64,000 nt of DNA from Mixia osmundae IAM 14324 (lineage: Eukaryota > Basidiomycota > Mixiomycetes > Mixiales > Mixiaceae): assembly GCF_000708205.1 (NCBI RefSeq), contig NW_014575563.1, positions 2,060,068-2,124,067 of the forward strand, given 5' to 3'. Under the pieces are notes generated by a model. That model did not search any database and had not been told where the DNA came from. It worked only from the letters and a program-made list of their open reading frames with translations. The translations under genes were made by a program, and so were the position numbers. Position 1 is the stretch's first letter. The number at the start of each line of letters is the position of its first letter. Below are positions 48,132 to 58,138 of the stretch, one piece after another.

Positions 48132-50111
48132 ATGAAGTATGGACGCAAGCTTGACGAGCTGCTGTCCTCGCCTTCGGTGCCACCGGAGTGGAAGGCCAGC
48201 GCGATCCAATACAAGCAGGTCAGCTTCTGAAGCTCTTTTGCGTAGTATCTTCCTTAGCTCGTCAGGTGCAGCTCAAGAAAGTCATCAACAAGGTCGCTGC
48301 AGAGCTCAACTCGATAGGCCTCAGCTCGGACCTGCTCAGGGAGCTACTCGAGAGACCGCCAGGCTCTGCGCCGACGGATCTGACCAACGGCCACTCTGCC
48401 CTCGCCGCACGACATTCGGCAGCGCAAGGCAGCGATCAGTCAGATAGCGAGCATGCAGCAGCACTCGAGCATTCCGCCGTCCGTGTCGGCAAAGGCAAGC
48501 TGCGCGCGAGGGCAGAATATGAGTTGTCTGGCACGGCAGAACATCCTCAGCCGCGCATCAGGATCGTCTTTTCATCTGCTTCCTCCTCTTCAGCTTCTTC
48601 TGGCCTCGGCGATAGTGATTCTGATTCGGCATACCTGCGCAGACTGCACGGCGTCAACTCGACGAGCTCGAGATCTAAAGGCAATAGCTCGGTCGATTCA
48701 TCTTCCGAGGCGTTCGAAGGAGCGCCTCGCTTCAAGGAGCTATCGCGCAACGGCGACGATACTGACGACGATGATGGACAGCTTGAGCGGGCTACACACG
48801 CGCTCGAGCTTGACCAAATTGATATTGCAGAGAAACGGCTCTCACCACGTAGTCTGATGGACAGGGTTTACGGCAAAGGCAACCCGCCAGCGCAGACTGT
48901 CTCTGCCCCCGGATCACCGGCTACGCTCAAGGGGGACGATCCGCCTGTTTCGCCTCAACTACGTGGTAACGTCACTGTCGAGGAGGACGTTCCAGACACT
49001 GTCGTTCTACCTGCTGGCATGCTCGACACAATCCGAGCCTCCGGGCAAGTTCCAGGCTCAGAGCAGGACACAGACGAAGCGGACGATGAAGCCGAGCGTC
49101 CTGCACGAGCAAAGCGGAAGCGGAGACACCGACGCGAAGTCTTCATTCCCCTGCAGAACGACCAAGAATTCTTCGAGCTGCTAGCACAAGCACTCGCTTC
49201 GCTCGAAGCCTTGCAGATAGCACAGAAACGCGCCTTTGTAGATCAGGTCACCTCACTCGCTGCCATAGTCTCCCGAGTCTCCTCACCCAATCGATACCGT
49301 TCAGATCTCTATGCTTGGCGAGAAGTCTTCTCACTTTGGGTCGAAGCGCAAGTCTTCGAGGGCGAGGTCGAGGCGGATCGAGGCGAACACTCTGTACAGG
49401 AAGCAGAGAAGCGGCTTCAATGGCTAGCAGATCAAATAGGTCGACGCAGTCTGGCCAAGAAGATGAAGCACAAGGAATCCAGAGCTGCCTTAGAGAACTT
49501 TATCAAGCTCAACACGACATTGTTAGAACTGAAGCGGTTCCAGACAGCCAATCAAGAAGCTGCTCGTAAGATCTTGAAGGTATGCAGTCTCACCGAAAGT
49601 CCACTACAGATTTTGAGCGCGTGCGCAGAAACACGACAAGAGGACTGCATTGACGGCATCCTCAGACTACCCGAGTCTCATCTCACACGATGCCATACAG
49701 TCAACAGACGAGAATAGTCGCACTTTGCTCTTGCCAGGCCAGGCGTCTTTACCACATATTCTCTTGTCGACATTCACAACCACGCTCTTGCCGGTCATAC
49801 CCTCGCTCGAAGACTACACCTGTGTCATCTGCGGCGATGTCGCGTTCAAGCCTATCAAGCTCGACTGCGGTCACCGCTTTTGCGTCCGCGATCTGGTCAA
49901 GATGCAAAAGTTTGACCAGGACAAGTGCCCGACCTGCCGTGCGCCAGTTGTCCTTCGCGCCAATGCTCGCAATCTAGACAGTGCACTTACCGACTATCTC
50001 AAGACTTGGTTCCCGAGAGAGGTCAAGCAGAAGCTCAAGGATGATCACAGCGAAAGTGCCATGGAGGATATTCAAGAGATGGGCCTAGACCATCGTTGTC
50101 TGATCAGCTAG
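48132..50111 (+). CDS. SPX-RING type ubiquitin ligase
   Basis: Exons 48132-48218, 48272-49579 and 49629-50111 give 625 aa. The split SPX domain begins MKYGRKLDELL with WKASAIQYKQLKKVINKVAAEL, and its conserved C-terminal helices lie near residues 340-460 (NDQEFFELL, LENFIKLNTTLLELKRF). Between them sits an acidic low-complexity insert. A C3HC4 RING finger follows: CVICGDVAFKPIKLDCGHRFC and CPTCRAP. SPX domains sense inositol pyrophosphates, and S. pombe Pqr1 of this architecture restrains phosphate and polyphosphate uptake. The Siw14-like phosphatase at 55.9 kb acts on the same class of signals. Confidence 0.87.
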
Positions 50112-50179
50112 GACTCTCCTATCTGGCAGCATCATGTTGTTGTACTGTGAAAGTATGCGAGTGCAACAAACTGACATTA

Positions 50180-52387
50180 TTACCACTCCTCGTCGTCTGA
50201 GTCAGCTTCCTCGTCGCTATCGCCCATATTGCCCTTGCGCTGGTGTAATGCAAGTGCAAGCGTAGCGGCGAGATCTGCAGGCGCTGCCTCGGTGGCCGCA
50301 GGTGCTGCTTCGCGAGCGTCCGCTGTGCTCGTATCGGTCTGCGATCACAAGGCTTAGCTCGACGGCTGAAAGCTGAACATGAGCTTACTTTTCGCAGATT
50401 AGCGACACTTTTGCCTTGAATACTGGCCAGTAGGTCAGACCTTCCAGGCAGAGCGGCTGCTTCTGGAGGTAGTATAGCCGCTGCAGCACCGCCAGAAGGC
50501 GCGGGCGGGGGAGGCGGCGCTGCAAAGTCATGCAGCGTGAGTATGGATCTGGCATCGAATATATTAGCTCACGAGGAGGTGCTACGCTTGCAGGTCCTGC
50601 TCGAGTGGGCGGAGGGGCTACATATGCAAGGTCAGTCTTCAAATGACAAAAAGCTAAGAAGAGCTCACGGGGCGGCGGTGGTATCGCACTGCTGGAGGGC
50701 GGTGGTGGTGCTGCAGTGATATGAGCGGTCGCTGCACTTCTTGCGAAATTGTACTCACGAGGCGGCGGTGCTGCACCCGATCGCGTAGACGGTGCTGCTA
50801 CTGGCATGTCAGTCCTTCCTGCGGGAGGCTCAGCAGCACAGGAAGCTCACGCGGAGGAGGGGCCGGCGGTACTGCTGCACTCGAGCGATTTGGCGGAGCT
50901 GCTGCGGGCGTCAGCAGAGCGCGGCAGAGCACAATGCAGTGCTTACGGGGAGGAGGCACACTCGCTACTTGGCGTCCGGGTGGTGCTGCTGAACGAAGTC
51001 AGTCATGAGCAGGCTGGAGCCATTTGACGCACGAGGTGGTGGAGGTGGTGGAGCGATCACGCTATTCCTGGCTGCCGATGCCGGAGCTGTCATGCGTGTA
51101 CATCAGAGCCGAGCAGCTACTAGCCAGAGGGATGCATACGCGGAGGAGGGGCAGCGACGGAAGTTCGCCCTGGCGGCGCTGCTAATGAAAACGTCAACCA
51201 CCGTATACGCGGGAGTGCCTTAGCTACTCACGGGGTGGTGGAGGCGGTATAGCTACGCTCGCACGACTTGGTGGCAGCGGAGGCGGGGGAGGGGCTTGCA
51301 CGTCTGGCTCGGGTATGGCTGCCTTGCGAGACGCAGGCGGGGGCGGGGGCTGCTTCCGCTTTGATGTAGTCGCCCTAGCGACGGAACTTGTCGATGTCGG
51401 CGGTGGTGGTGGAGCGGGTAAGCTCGTGGAAGCTCGATTAGCTGCAGCTGCTTGTTCTGGTCCACCTGCTTTTGCGACATAATCGCGTATAAACTTTTCA
51501 TTCTTCTTTATGTCGGCCTGAACTGGCTGTGAGCCCAAAGGGGATTATACGAAAATGGGACTGACTTTGCTGACGCCCATACTTTCCATCTGAGTCAATA
51601 GTGTCTTCCATGACGGATCGACATTCTCGGAAGTGAAGCCTTTGTCGGAGTCGAAGCCCATGTGGGCAACATGCTTAAAGCTCGATGGTGCTCCTATCAT
51701 CGATTTGTCAATGGCACCTTTGCGCTTCTTGGTGCTCTTGCTTGTTGTGGGCGATGACTGCGGCGTCGCTACAGCTTTTGACTTTTTGGCTACATGTCTC
51801 ATAGTCAGGCGAGGAGGGACGCCGGCGCAACGAAGGAGACGTACGTCTGAAATGGGATTTGGCAATGACTTTCCTGTAAAAGTCGCTCGCTTCGCCTTCG
51901 TCCGCAAAGACGAAGCCGACCATACAGGACTGCGCGGCGCGTCATGAGCTCCATACGTGGTACTGATACGGCTGAGCTGACATCGCCCTCGAACGAATGG
52001 AAGAAAGTGCGATCCTGGTGATATGAGAAGTCGTTGTAGATCTCATGCGTCCACGTGAGTCCTTGAGATCCCTGCCCCACGTCAAAGGTGTCGGTTGGCG
52101 CCTTTGGCAAAGGACAGCGCGGCAGCCTACCTGCAAGTCGACCATCCGGAACCAACATGTCTTGTCATTCTTGCCGAGGACGATAGCCCCCGTCAGGCCA
52201 GAGAAGGACCACTGGCGTGCGTCGGGACTGGCGTAATAGATTCGTGCAATTGCTCCGCTTGTGATCTGTGTCAGCAAGAGGGATGAGGCCAGGAGGTGTG
52301 CCAGGCAGACGACAGGCGCACTTTGTCCGAGGAGGAGAGGACTGCATGCTTCTTGATGAGCGCCTTCTCGGCTGACGATATCGTCAT
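50180..52387 (-). CDS. LAS17: WASP/Las17 actin nucleation promoting factor
   Basis: I read 15 exons: 52387-52322, 52265-52131, 52071-51982, 51929-51845, 51789-51566, 51526-51232, then seven tiny exons between 51178 and 50573, then 50519-50389 and 50338-50180 (498 aa). Domains: WH1 ([47 protein letters not shown]), a CRIB-like segment ([16 protein letters not shown]), a long proline-rich region, WH2 ([18 protein letters not shown]) and an acidic tail ending DDEEW. It activates Arp2/3 at endocytic sites; the CRIB would bind a Rho-family GTPase. Acceptors of three tiny exons are ambiguous by 3 nt. Confidence 0.88.
50573..51178 (-). repeat. Array of seven tiny symmetrical exons in WASP
   Basis: Exons 51178-51140, 51086-51033, 50988-50947, 50901-50851, 50797-50759, 50710-50669 and 50617-50573 (39, 54, 42, 51, 39, 42 and 45 nt), separated by introns of about 41-53 nt. 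Every junction falls after the first base of a codon, nearly always proline, and each exon has the same plan: PP-rich start, a short Arg/Ser/Ala/Val middle, PPP end. This looks like repeated duplication of one exon-intron unit. Confidence 0.78.
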
Positions 52388-52472
52388 AGTGACGTGCGCG
52401 CCCGCCTGGCTGTTCGCTGCTGCTGCTCGCGCCGAATTTCGTCGCGACTCGCTCGAAGCGCTGCGAGCCAAG

Positions 52473-53395
52473 ATGGGTCAATCAGGTACGGGGACGGAGC
52501 TCAGAGAGGTGACCTCGCAGTGTCTGACACGGGCCATGAATGCACAGGCAGTCAGCTGCTCCACGAGATGGAAGCTTCTTCCAATTGTACGTCGCCGCCT
52601 TTCCTTTTCGACTTGTCGGGCGACTCATTCTGGCTTGCAGTCTCTGCGAGCGAGATACAGCGGCTCAAGCGACGCTTCATGAAGCTCGACAAGGACGGCT
52701 CCGGCTCAATCGACCGCGAAGAGTTCCTGCAGATCCCGCAGATCGCGAATAACCCGTTAGCATCTCGCATGATTGCCATCTTTGACGAAGAGTCGGCTCA
52801 CTGTCGCTTCGTCTGGTTGCTTCGCTTATGGACGTCATGACACAACAGTGGAGGAGGAACGGTCGATTTCCAAGAATTCGTCGGCGGACTCAGCGCCTTT
52901 AGCAATCGAGGCGACAGGTCAGAAAAGCTGAAATGCAAGTTGGACTTTGCCCAAAGGTCACACTGGGCTGATAGGACAGCTCCGTTCGCCAGTTGCGTTC
53001 AAAGTGTACGATATGGACCGCGACGGCTTCATCTCCAACGGCGAGCTCTTCCTCGTCCTCAAGATGATGGTCGGCAACAATCTCAAGGTGAGGCAAGACG
53101 CGACTGTCTCGTCAGCACGAGCTCAGTCTGGTCGAGCAGGACCAACATCTGCAACAGATTGTCGACAAGACGATACTCGAAGCTGACCTAGACGGGTCAG
53201 GCTTCTCTGGTCGTGGTACGCTCGCACGACTGACTGCTTTTTGCCGCGAGCAGGGATGGCAAGATCTCCTTTGACGAATTCCAGAAGATGGTCGCCAATA
53301 CGGTCAGTGCCGTGCTCGCCCAGCTCGTCAAACGAGCTAAGCACGATATCATACAGGACATTGCGAAGCAGATGACACTCGACGAGCACTGGTAG
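52473..53395 (+). CDS. CNB1: Calcineurin B regulatory subunit
   Basis: Eight exons: 52473-52485, 52548-52586, 52641-52791, 52849-52934, 52993-53087, 53140-53195, 53254-53302 and 53357-53395 (175 aa, the family length). It begins MGQSGSQLL, giving an N-myristoylation glycine, and has four EF hands with loops [39 protein letters not shown] and [13 protein letters not shown], ending MTLDEHW. It is the calcium sensor of the calcineurin phosphatase. Intron 52935-52992 starts GCAAGT, needed to give KLKFAFKVYDM. Intron 53303-53356 is 54 nt and stop-free. It is divergent from WASP with 85 bp between the starts. Confidence 0.94.
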
Positions 53396-53497
53396 CCTTT
53401 GTATAGTGAATGTATCGCATATCATGCATCGTCGGGCTTCCGATCGACGCGTTGCATTCTCTCCAGCCCTGGAGACTCCACACATCCATCAACCTTC

Positions 53498-54070
53498 ATG
53501 GCCACAGCAGGTGGGCTCCATTACTGTGGCACCTCCTTGGACGAGAGGTCTGACATGACAAGCAGGCGACATCGCAGGAGCGATCATCACCGGTCTCGTC
53601 TTTTTCGGCATCCTCATTGCGGTCTACATCGCGACCACAAAGAGCAAAGAGGCCTTGGCGTTCGTAGCGTTCAGGATCAGCTGCATGACCAGCTGAGATC
53701 TGCAGTCTTCGAACAGTGCTACGAAGAAAGACCTCAAGGCAAAGGGGTATGACGTACACAGCAACACGCTCGCCGTCAGGACAGACAAGCGAGCCCTCAC
53801 GAAAGAGGAAACTCAAGATGCTATGCAAGCGTGCGTCATCGCCCTGAAATTGATCAAACCGTGCCTGACATGACTCTCACAGGGGCATGATGAAAGGCTG
53901 GAAGGCATCCACTTTCAATGTGCCTGGCATCATGCAGCCCGTGTTGGGAGGCACAGCACACGATAAGAACAAGGCAGAATATGACGCCAAGCACGCGTAC
54001 GTAGTCATCACAAACCCCAGGTCGGGCTATGCTCATTGCCAAGGGGTCGGACAGCAAGAAGAGCAGGTGA
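53498..54070 (+). CDS. Small protein with N-terminal membrane helix, unknown
   Basis: Exons 53498-53510, 53566-53663, 53706-53830, 53883-53996 and 54055-54070 give 121 aa. A membrane helix lies near residues 9-27 (AIITGLVFFGILIAVYIAT). The rest is hydrophilic: KGYDVHSNTLAVRTDKRAL, then AGMMKGWKASTFNVPG and a lysine-rich end, AKHAKKSR. The 42-nt second intron is short for this window. No family recognised; a tail-in membrane protein of the ER or mitochondria is possible. Confidence 0.6.
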
Positions 54071-54500
54071 TATGCTCACACGACATTACATCACTTTACC
54101 CTCGTTTCCTTATTCGCACTGTTGTATCTAGCCCGCACGCCAGGAGGGCTTGCTATCAGGACTCTGTATGCATCTGTCACACGTACAAAGAAGCGAGAAG
54201 AAGGAGGCGACACGAGCTTAGCCGACTGCTGGGATTATTGTTCTGCTGGACTAGTATACTTGCGCTTACGTCCATCGAGAGAGTATGTCGCCGTCGATAG
54301 GGTGCGCTCGTGTGTGCAGCATACCTTTGCGTAGCTAGCGTGGCTGCCAGAGAGGGCGAGAAAGAGAGAAGCGGGAGCATAGGATGAACTGAGATTCGCG
54401 CCATAGCCAGATTCGTTGCAGATGGTAATAGTTTGACATTCTTTGACCGACAGACTGACCGTCCGTAGTGGTTTCGTCAAAGAGAGCGTGCGAGGTTTGT
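54071..54500. other. Intergenic region, no supported gene
   Basis: About 430 bp between two converging genes. A plus-strand frame at about 54110-54334 contains a hydrophobic stretch (LFALLYLARTPGGLA), but no start or splice joint ties it to a gene. Confidence 0.4.
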
Positions 54501-55192
54501 TCACAGGATGGTACAGCCTTTCTTCTTTTTGCTCTTGCTCAGCAGTGCCGCTCGAGTGGCCGATTCAAAGACCTCCTTGACGCCCTCGCCCGTCTTGGCA
54601 CTGCATTCTATATATCGTTGTGCGGCAATCTTCTGCGCCACTGCTTGACCCTGCGGAGACGGACAGACGCAATATCAGTAGTGGACATGGAAAACGGGCA
54701 CTCGGCTGACCTCTTCAGGCGAGACAGGTCGCTGGGAGACTCGCCGAAGCTCGTCGATCGTCTTGGGATCCCTCCTGAGATCCTTCTTGCAGCCGACGAG
54801 GATGATGGGCAGACCATGGCAGAAATGGAGCACTTCGGATATCCACTTTTCCTGGACGTTGTCGAGCGAGTCGGGCGAATCCACAGCGAAACAGATCAGG
54901 ATAACATGCGAATCTGGATACGAGAGCGGTCGGAGTCGATCGTAGTCTTCCTGACCGGCCGTATCCCAGAGAGCGAGCTCGACGCGCTTCCCGTCCACCT
55001 CGACATCGGCTACATAGTTCTCGAAAACAGTGGGCACGTAGACCTTTTGCAGGCAGTTGTAAGCCTTGCAAGGCAGACCATCATGCTCAAACGTACCTCT
55101 GGAAATGTGCCGCGACTGAAAACGATGAGCAAGCAGGTCTTACCGCAGGCACCGTCTCCAACGATCACGAGCTTGCGACGGATTTCGGACAT
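54501..55192 (-). CDS. RHO1: Rho1 GTPase
   Basis: Three exons, 55192-55097, 55043-54711 and 54650-54501, give 192 aa. P-loop GDGACGKTC, switch [17 protein letters not shown], switch [21 protein letters not shown], base-binding GCKKDLR and [14 protein letters not shown], a polybasic KSKKKKG and the CAAX box CTIL, which predicts geranylgeranylation. Rho1 controls beta-glucan synthase, protein kinase C and actin, and belongs to the same cortical module as the WASP and profilin genes in this window. Confidence 0.96.
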
Positions 55193-55882
55193 GCTTGAGC
55201 GAGCCTTGTCGGCTGGTGACCTTGCAAGCCTTAGCGGTGATCACTGCAATCGTACTCATTGTCAGCTCCGCGTTCGATTGGACCGTTGTAGCACAAGATG
55301 GGGATGAGTGAGGAGTGAGATCATCGACGCGATGGGATAAGCGCGACTGAGCGTGCTCGCGTGCTACCCACGTCTGCGCACGACTCCCGCGATGAAGAGA
55401 GAGGTCAATCGGTAGGTCGACGTGTCAATGGCGAGACGACTATGATCGGTCGAGGGAGGCTCGACCGTCGCGCGGTGCAAGCTCGTGTCGTCAGACCAGC
55501 CCAACTTTCGTCGTGCCCGGCGGCTGCGCGGCCATAATTGTGTTGAAGCTGAAGACACAATCGTCCGCTGCTAGGCATGCCGCTCACGAGTGGCGATAGG
55601 AAGTCCCATAACACATGATGGTTATGGCATGATTGGCCGTTGACGGGCAAAGGAGGTCGCTCGTAAGGCTGCAGGGCGTTGCAAGAGATAGCCATCATGA
55701 CTCACATGATACTGTGAGACCCTCTCGATACCGTCTCGCGAGCTGATTGACCTAGCCTGACGCCCAATGAAGCAGCTGCTTTTTGTGTGCACACACGCGC
55801 GAGGGTGAGCGTCTCTACTTGAATATTGGCATCATTGCTCTCTATTCAACTGATTCCCAGCTGGTCAAGGCACTCGCAAGCT
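55193..55882. other. Divergent promoter region of RHO1 and the SIW14-like gene
   Basis: This 690-bp region has no supported gene. Only overlapping short frames are seen. Confidence 0.5.
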
Positions 55883-56851
55883 ATGGCTGCGGCCGGCCTG
55901 GGCGCCCATCCGCCCAGAGTACCTGCCTTTCTGCAGTCCATCATCCAGGACAGGGCATCACAGCAGCGTTTCTATGGTCATACAGCGAGCTCGAGCGCGG
56001 TACTGACACCCGTCAACGGCGCCGTGTCCAGAGACGAGTCTGAACCTAGCAAGCTGTCTGACGGACATGACGCGAGCGAAGGAGCCAACAGACTGCTCGC
56101 TTCGTTGCGCGCTGCGGCGCTGGCCGTGCAGGACGACACGCAAGAGGATCTCGTGCCACCAGAGAATTACGCCATGATTGCGCCTTGCATCTATCGCAGC
56201 AGCTTCCCCAAAAAGAAGAACTTCCCCTTCTTGAAGAGTCTCGGTCTCAAGAGTGTCTTGTACGCCATCAGATGCATCGCCGCGCGTTGCTCATAGACGC
56301 ACAGGACGTTGATTCTTGAGGAATACCCCGAGCAGAATCTCAAATTCCTGCAAGATGAAAACATCAAATTCCTGCAGTTTGGCATACCAGGCAACAAGGC
56401 ACGCTTCACTAGCGCGAGAGACATACGCATGGCCTGACTACTGTCCACACATACAGGAGCCATTCGTGCAGATCCCAGATGAAATGATCAAGGAGGCACT
56501 CGTTGCGATATTCGATACGCGCAATCATCCGATGCTAATCCACTGCAACAAGGGCAAAGTGAGCATCCGCATCTCGTCATTCGTCACCAGGCTGATGTCA
56601 GCGGGCAAGCATCGTACCGGCTGCCTCGTAGGCTGCATCCGCAAGATGCAGCAATGGTCACATACCTCGATCTTCGAAGAGTATCGGCGCTTCTCAGAGC
56701 CTAAAGCACGCAGCATGGACCAACAGTTCATCGAGCTCTTCGATATACGTGATGTGAGCTTTTCAGCCGTCGACACCACTCCAAAGCTGACGTGAATCCG
56801 CAGGTCTGGATGGAGATCGACGAGCGATTCGTCCCCGCCTGGCTCATCTAG
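55883..56851 (+). CDS. SIW14: Siw14/Oca-type tyrosine phosphatase-like inositol pyrophosphatase
   Basis: Five exons: 55883-56259, 56305-56398, 56457-56558, 56610-56753 and 56804-56851 (254 aa). After a 110-residue variable N-terminus comes NYAMIAPCIYRSSFPKKKNFPFL, the atypical dual-specificity phosphatase core, with catalytic HCNKGKHRTGC (CX5R). Yeast Siw14 removes the 5-beta phosphate from inositol pyrophosphates. Intron 56399-56456 starts GCACGC, so PGNK joins EPFVQIPD (GC-AG). Intron 56559-56609 lies inside the active-site loop between GK and HRTG, is 51 nt and stop-free, so retaining it would insert 17 residues into the catalytic loop. Confidence 0.9.
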
Positions 56852-57034
56852 ACTACGCACACGCTTGTACAATGTTGTTGAAATCACTTTGCGATGCAGA
56901 AATTCAGTCTTCAAATTAGCAGATACCAAGATGCACGGTACTGCGCTGGCAGACAGGTCGAAGCTGACCTATACGAGCGCTCAGTAGCTCATACTTTCAT
57001 TTGACGTGGCTGCGCAATCTTCTAGCGCATCATT

Positions 57035-57751
57035 TTAACAATGCATGCACACTGACAAAGCAAGGCCGAGGTCAAAGCGAGCCAATAGCTGGTCATCGAC
57101 GAGTGAGTGACAGCTCGCGCGACGCGCTTGACCTGGCGCAGGCTCTAGCATGATGTCGATCTCTCCCGCTTCGTCAGGACATTCGACGGGGGCCTCTTCT
57201 GGCGTTGTGAAAGCGAGCGCCGTCTTACGATGAGCGTCATTGTGATTGTCTGCTTCCCAGAGCGACAGAGCTGCAACGAAAGCGTCTGCTCTGCACTGAA
57301 GCTCGCGATGGAAGAATGCGCCGGCATCGTGAAGAGGTGAGCTGCCCGCAGATGTGCTCGGAGATGTACAGCAGGATTGCGACATGCCGTCAGGGGTCCA
57401 CAGCTGGTAGTGCTCTTCGTGAAGCTCAGCGGGCACTATTGCTTCGTCTGACGCATGCCATCGTGTCTCCTCGACCGAAATTGGCCGCGAGTCCTCGAGC
57501 ATAATCTACAAGTCTGTCAGTCTCCGTCTGCGGAATTGAAGCAGGTCGAGGTACACACCTGTTGATCGTTTTGCAGTGTGGACATCTGCGGGGTTACGCA
57601 AACGAATGATGACATTATTGCGTCGATGAGCAAAGAAGTGCTGTTCTGCAAGCATACGATCTGACGTTCGACAGACGTGCTTCACGTTAAGTAAGGCAGG
57701 AAGGAACCGCTCTGACACGTCAAAGAGCGGACTTTTGTGCGAGCGTAACAT
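57035..57751 (-). CDS. Hypothetical protein, 221 aa
   Basis: Exons 57751-57557 and 57505-57035. The N-terminal part contains HRRNNVIIRLRNPADVHTAKR, basic and possibly nucleic-acid binding; the C-terminal part is acidic with DNHNDAHRK and ends near a hydrophobic cysteine-containing tail, LGLALSVCMHC. The donor could be GTGTGT or GTGTAC two or three bases apart; GTGTAC keeps the frame. No family recognised. Confidence 0.5.
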
Positions 57752-58138
57752 AATGCTTTGGGTCAAAACGCGTCAATCTTGGTAGATCGGGTCAACTCGA
57801 TCAAAAGTCTTGCTTCGATTTGGCGGCAGCCTGCGAAGATCTCCTGCTGAGCATGAGGTGACCATACGCTCGGGCACGCATTTGGCAACAGGCGCCTCTT
57901 GCTGGCGTCTGGAATGGCGTGTGCGTGACCGTTCGTGGGCCGTACCTGCTTGCCCGATCTCACGGGCTTGCCTTCTTAGCAGATGCTGGCACAATAGCTT
58001 TGCCGCAACGAATGAAGGCATCGCACGAGGGACCATCTTGGAACCGCCAGTGTTGGGTAGACAACGAGACCGAAGATCGATCTCGATGTCAATCCGAGCA
58101 TGCTTCGGTGGAAGGAGTTGATGGCTCATCATCAAAGC
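57752..58138. other. Intergenic region, no supported gene
   Basis: This 387-bp stretch lies between two minus-strand genes, the 3' end of VAC14 and the start of the 221-aa gene. No conserved frame is seen. Confidence 0.5.

Noticed and set aside
50721-51223. Several plus-strand open frames rich in Gly, Arg and Cys
   Set aside because: They are the antisense of the WASP proline-coding mini-exons (CCN read backwards as GGN) and have no start or splice logic of their own.
54122-54334. Plus-strand frame with a hydrophobic start downstream of the 121-aa gene
   Set aside because: It could be a further exon of that gene, but the gene already ends in a well-framed TGA at 54068-54070 and no good joint into this frame was found.
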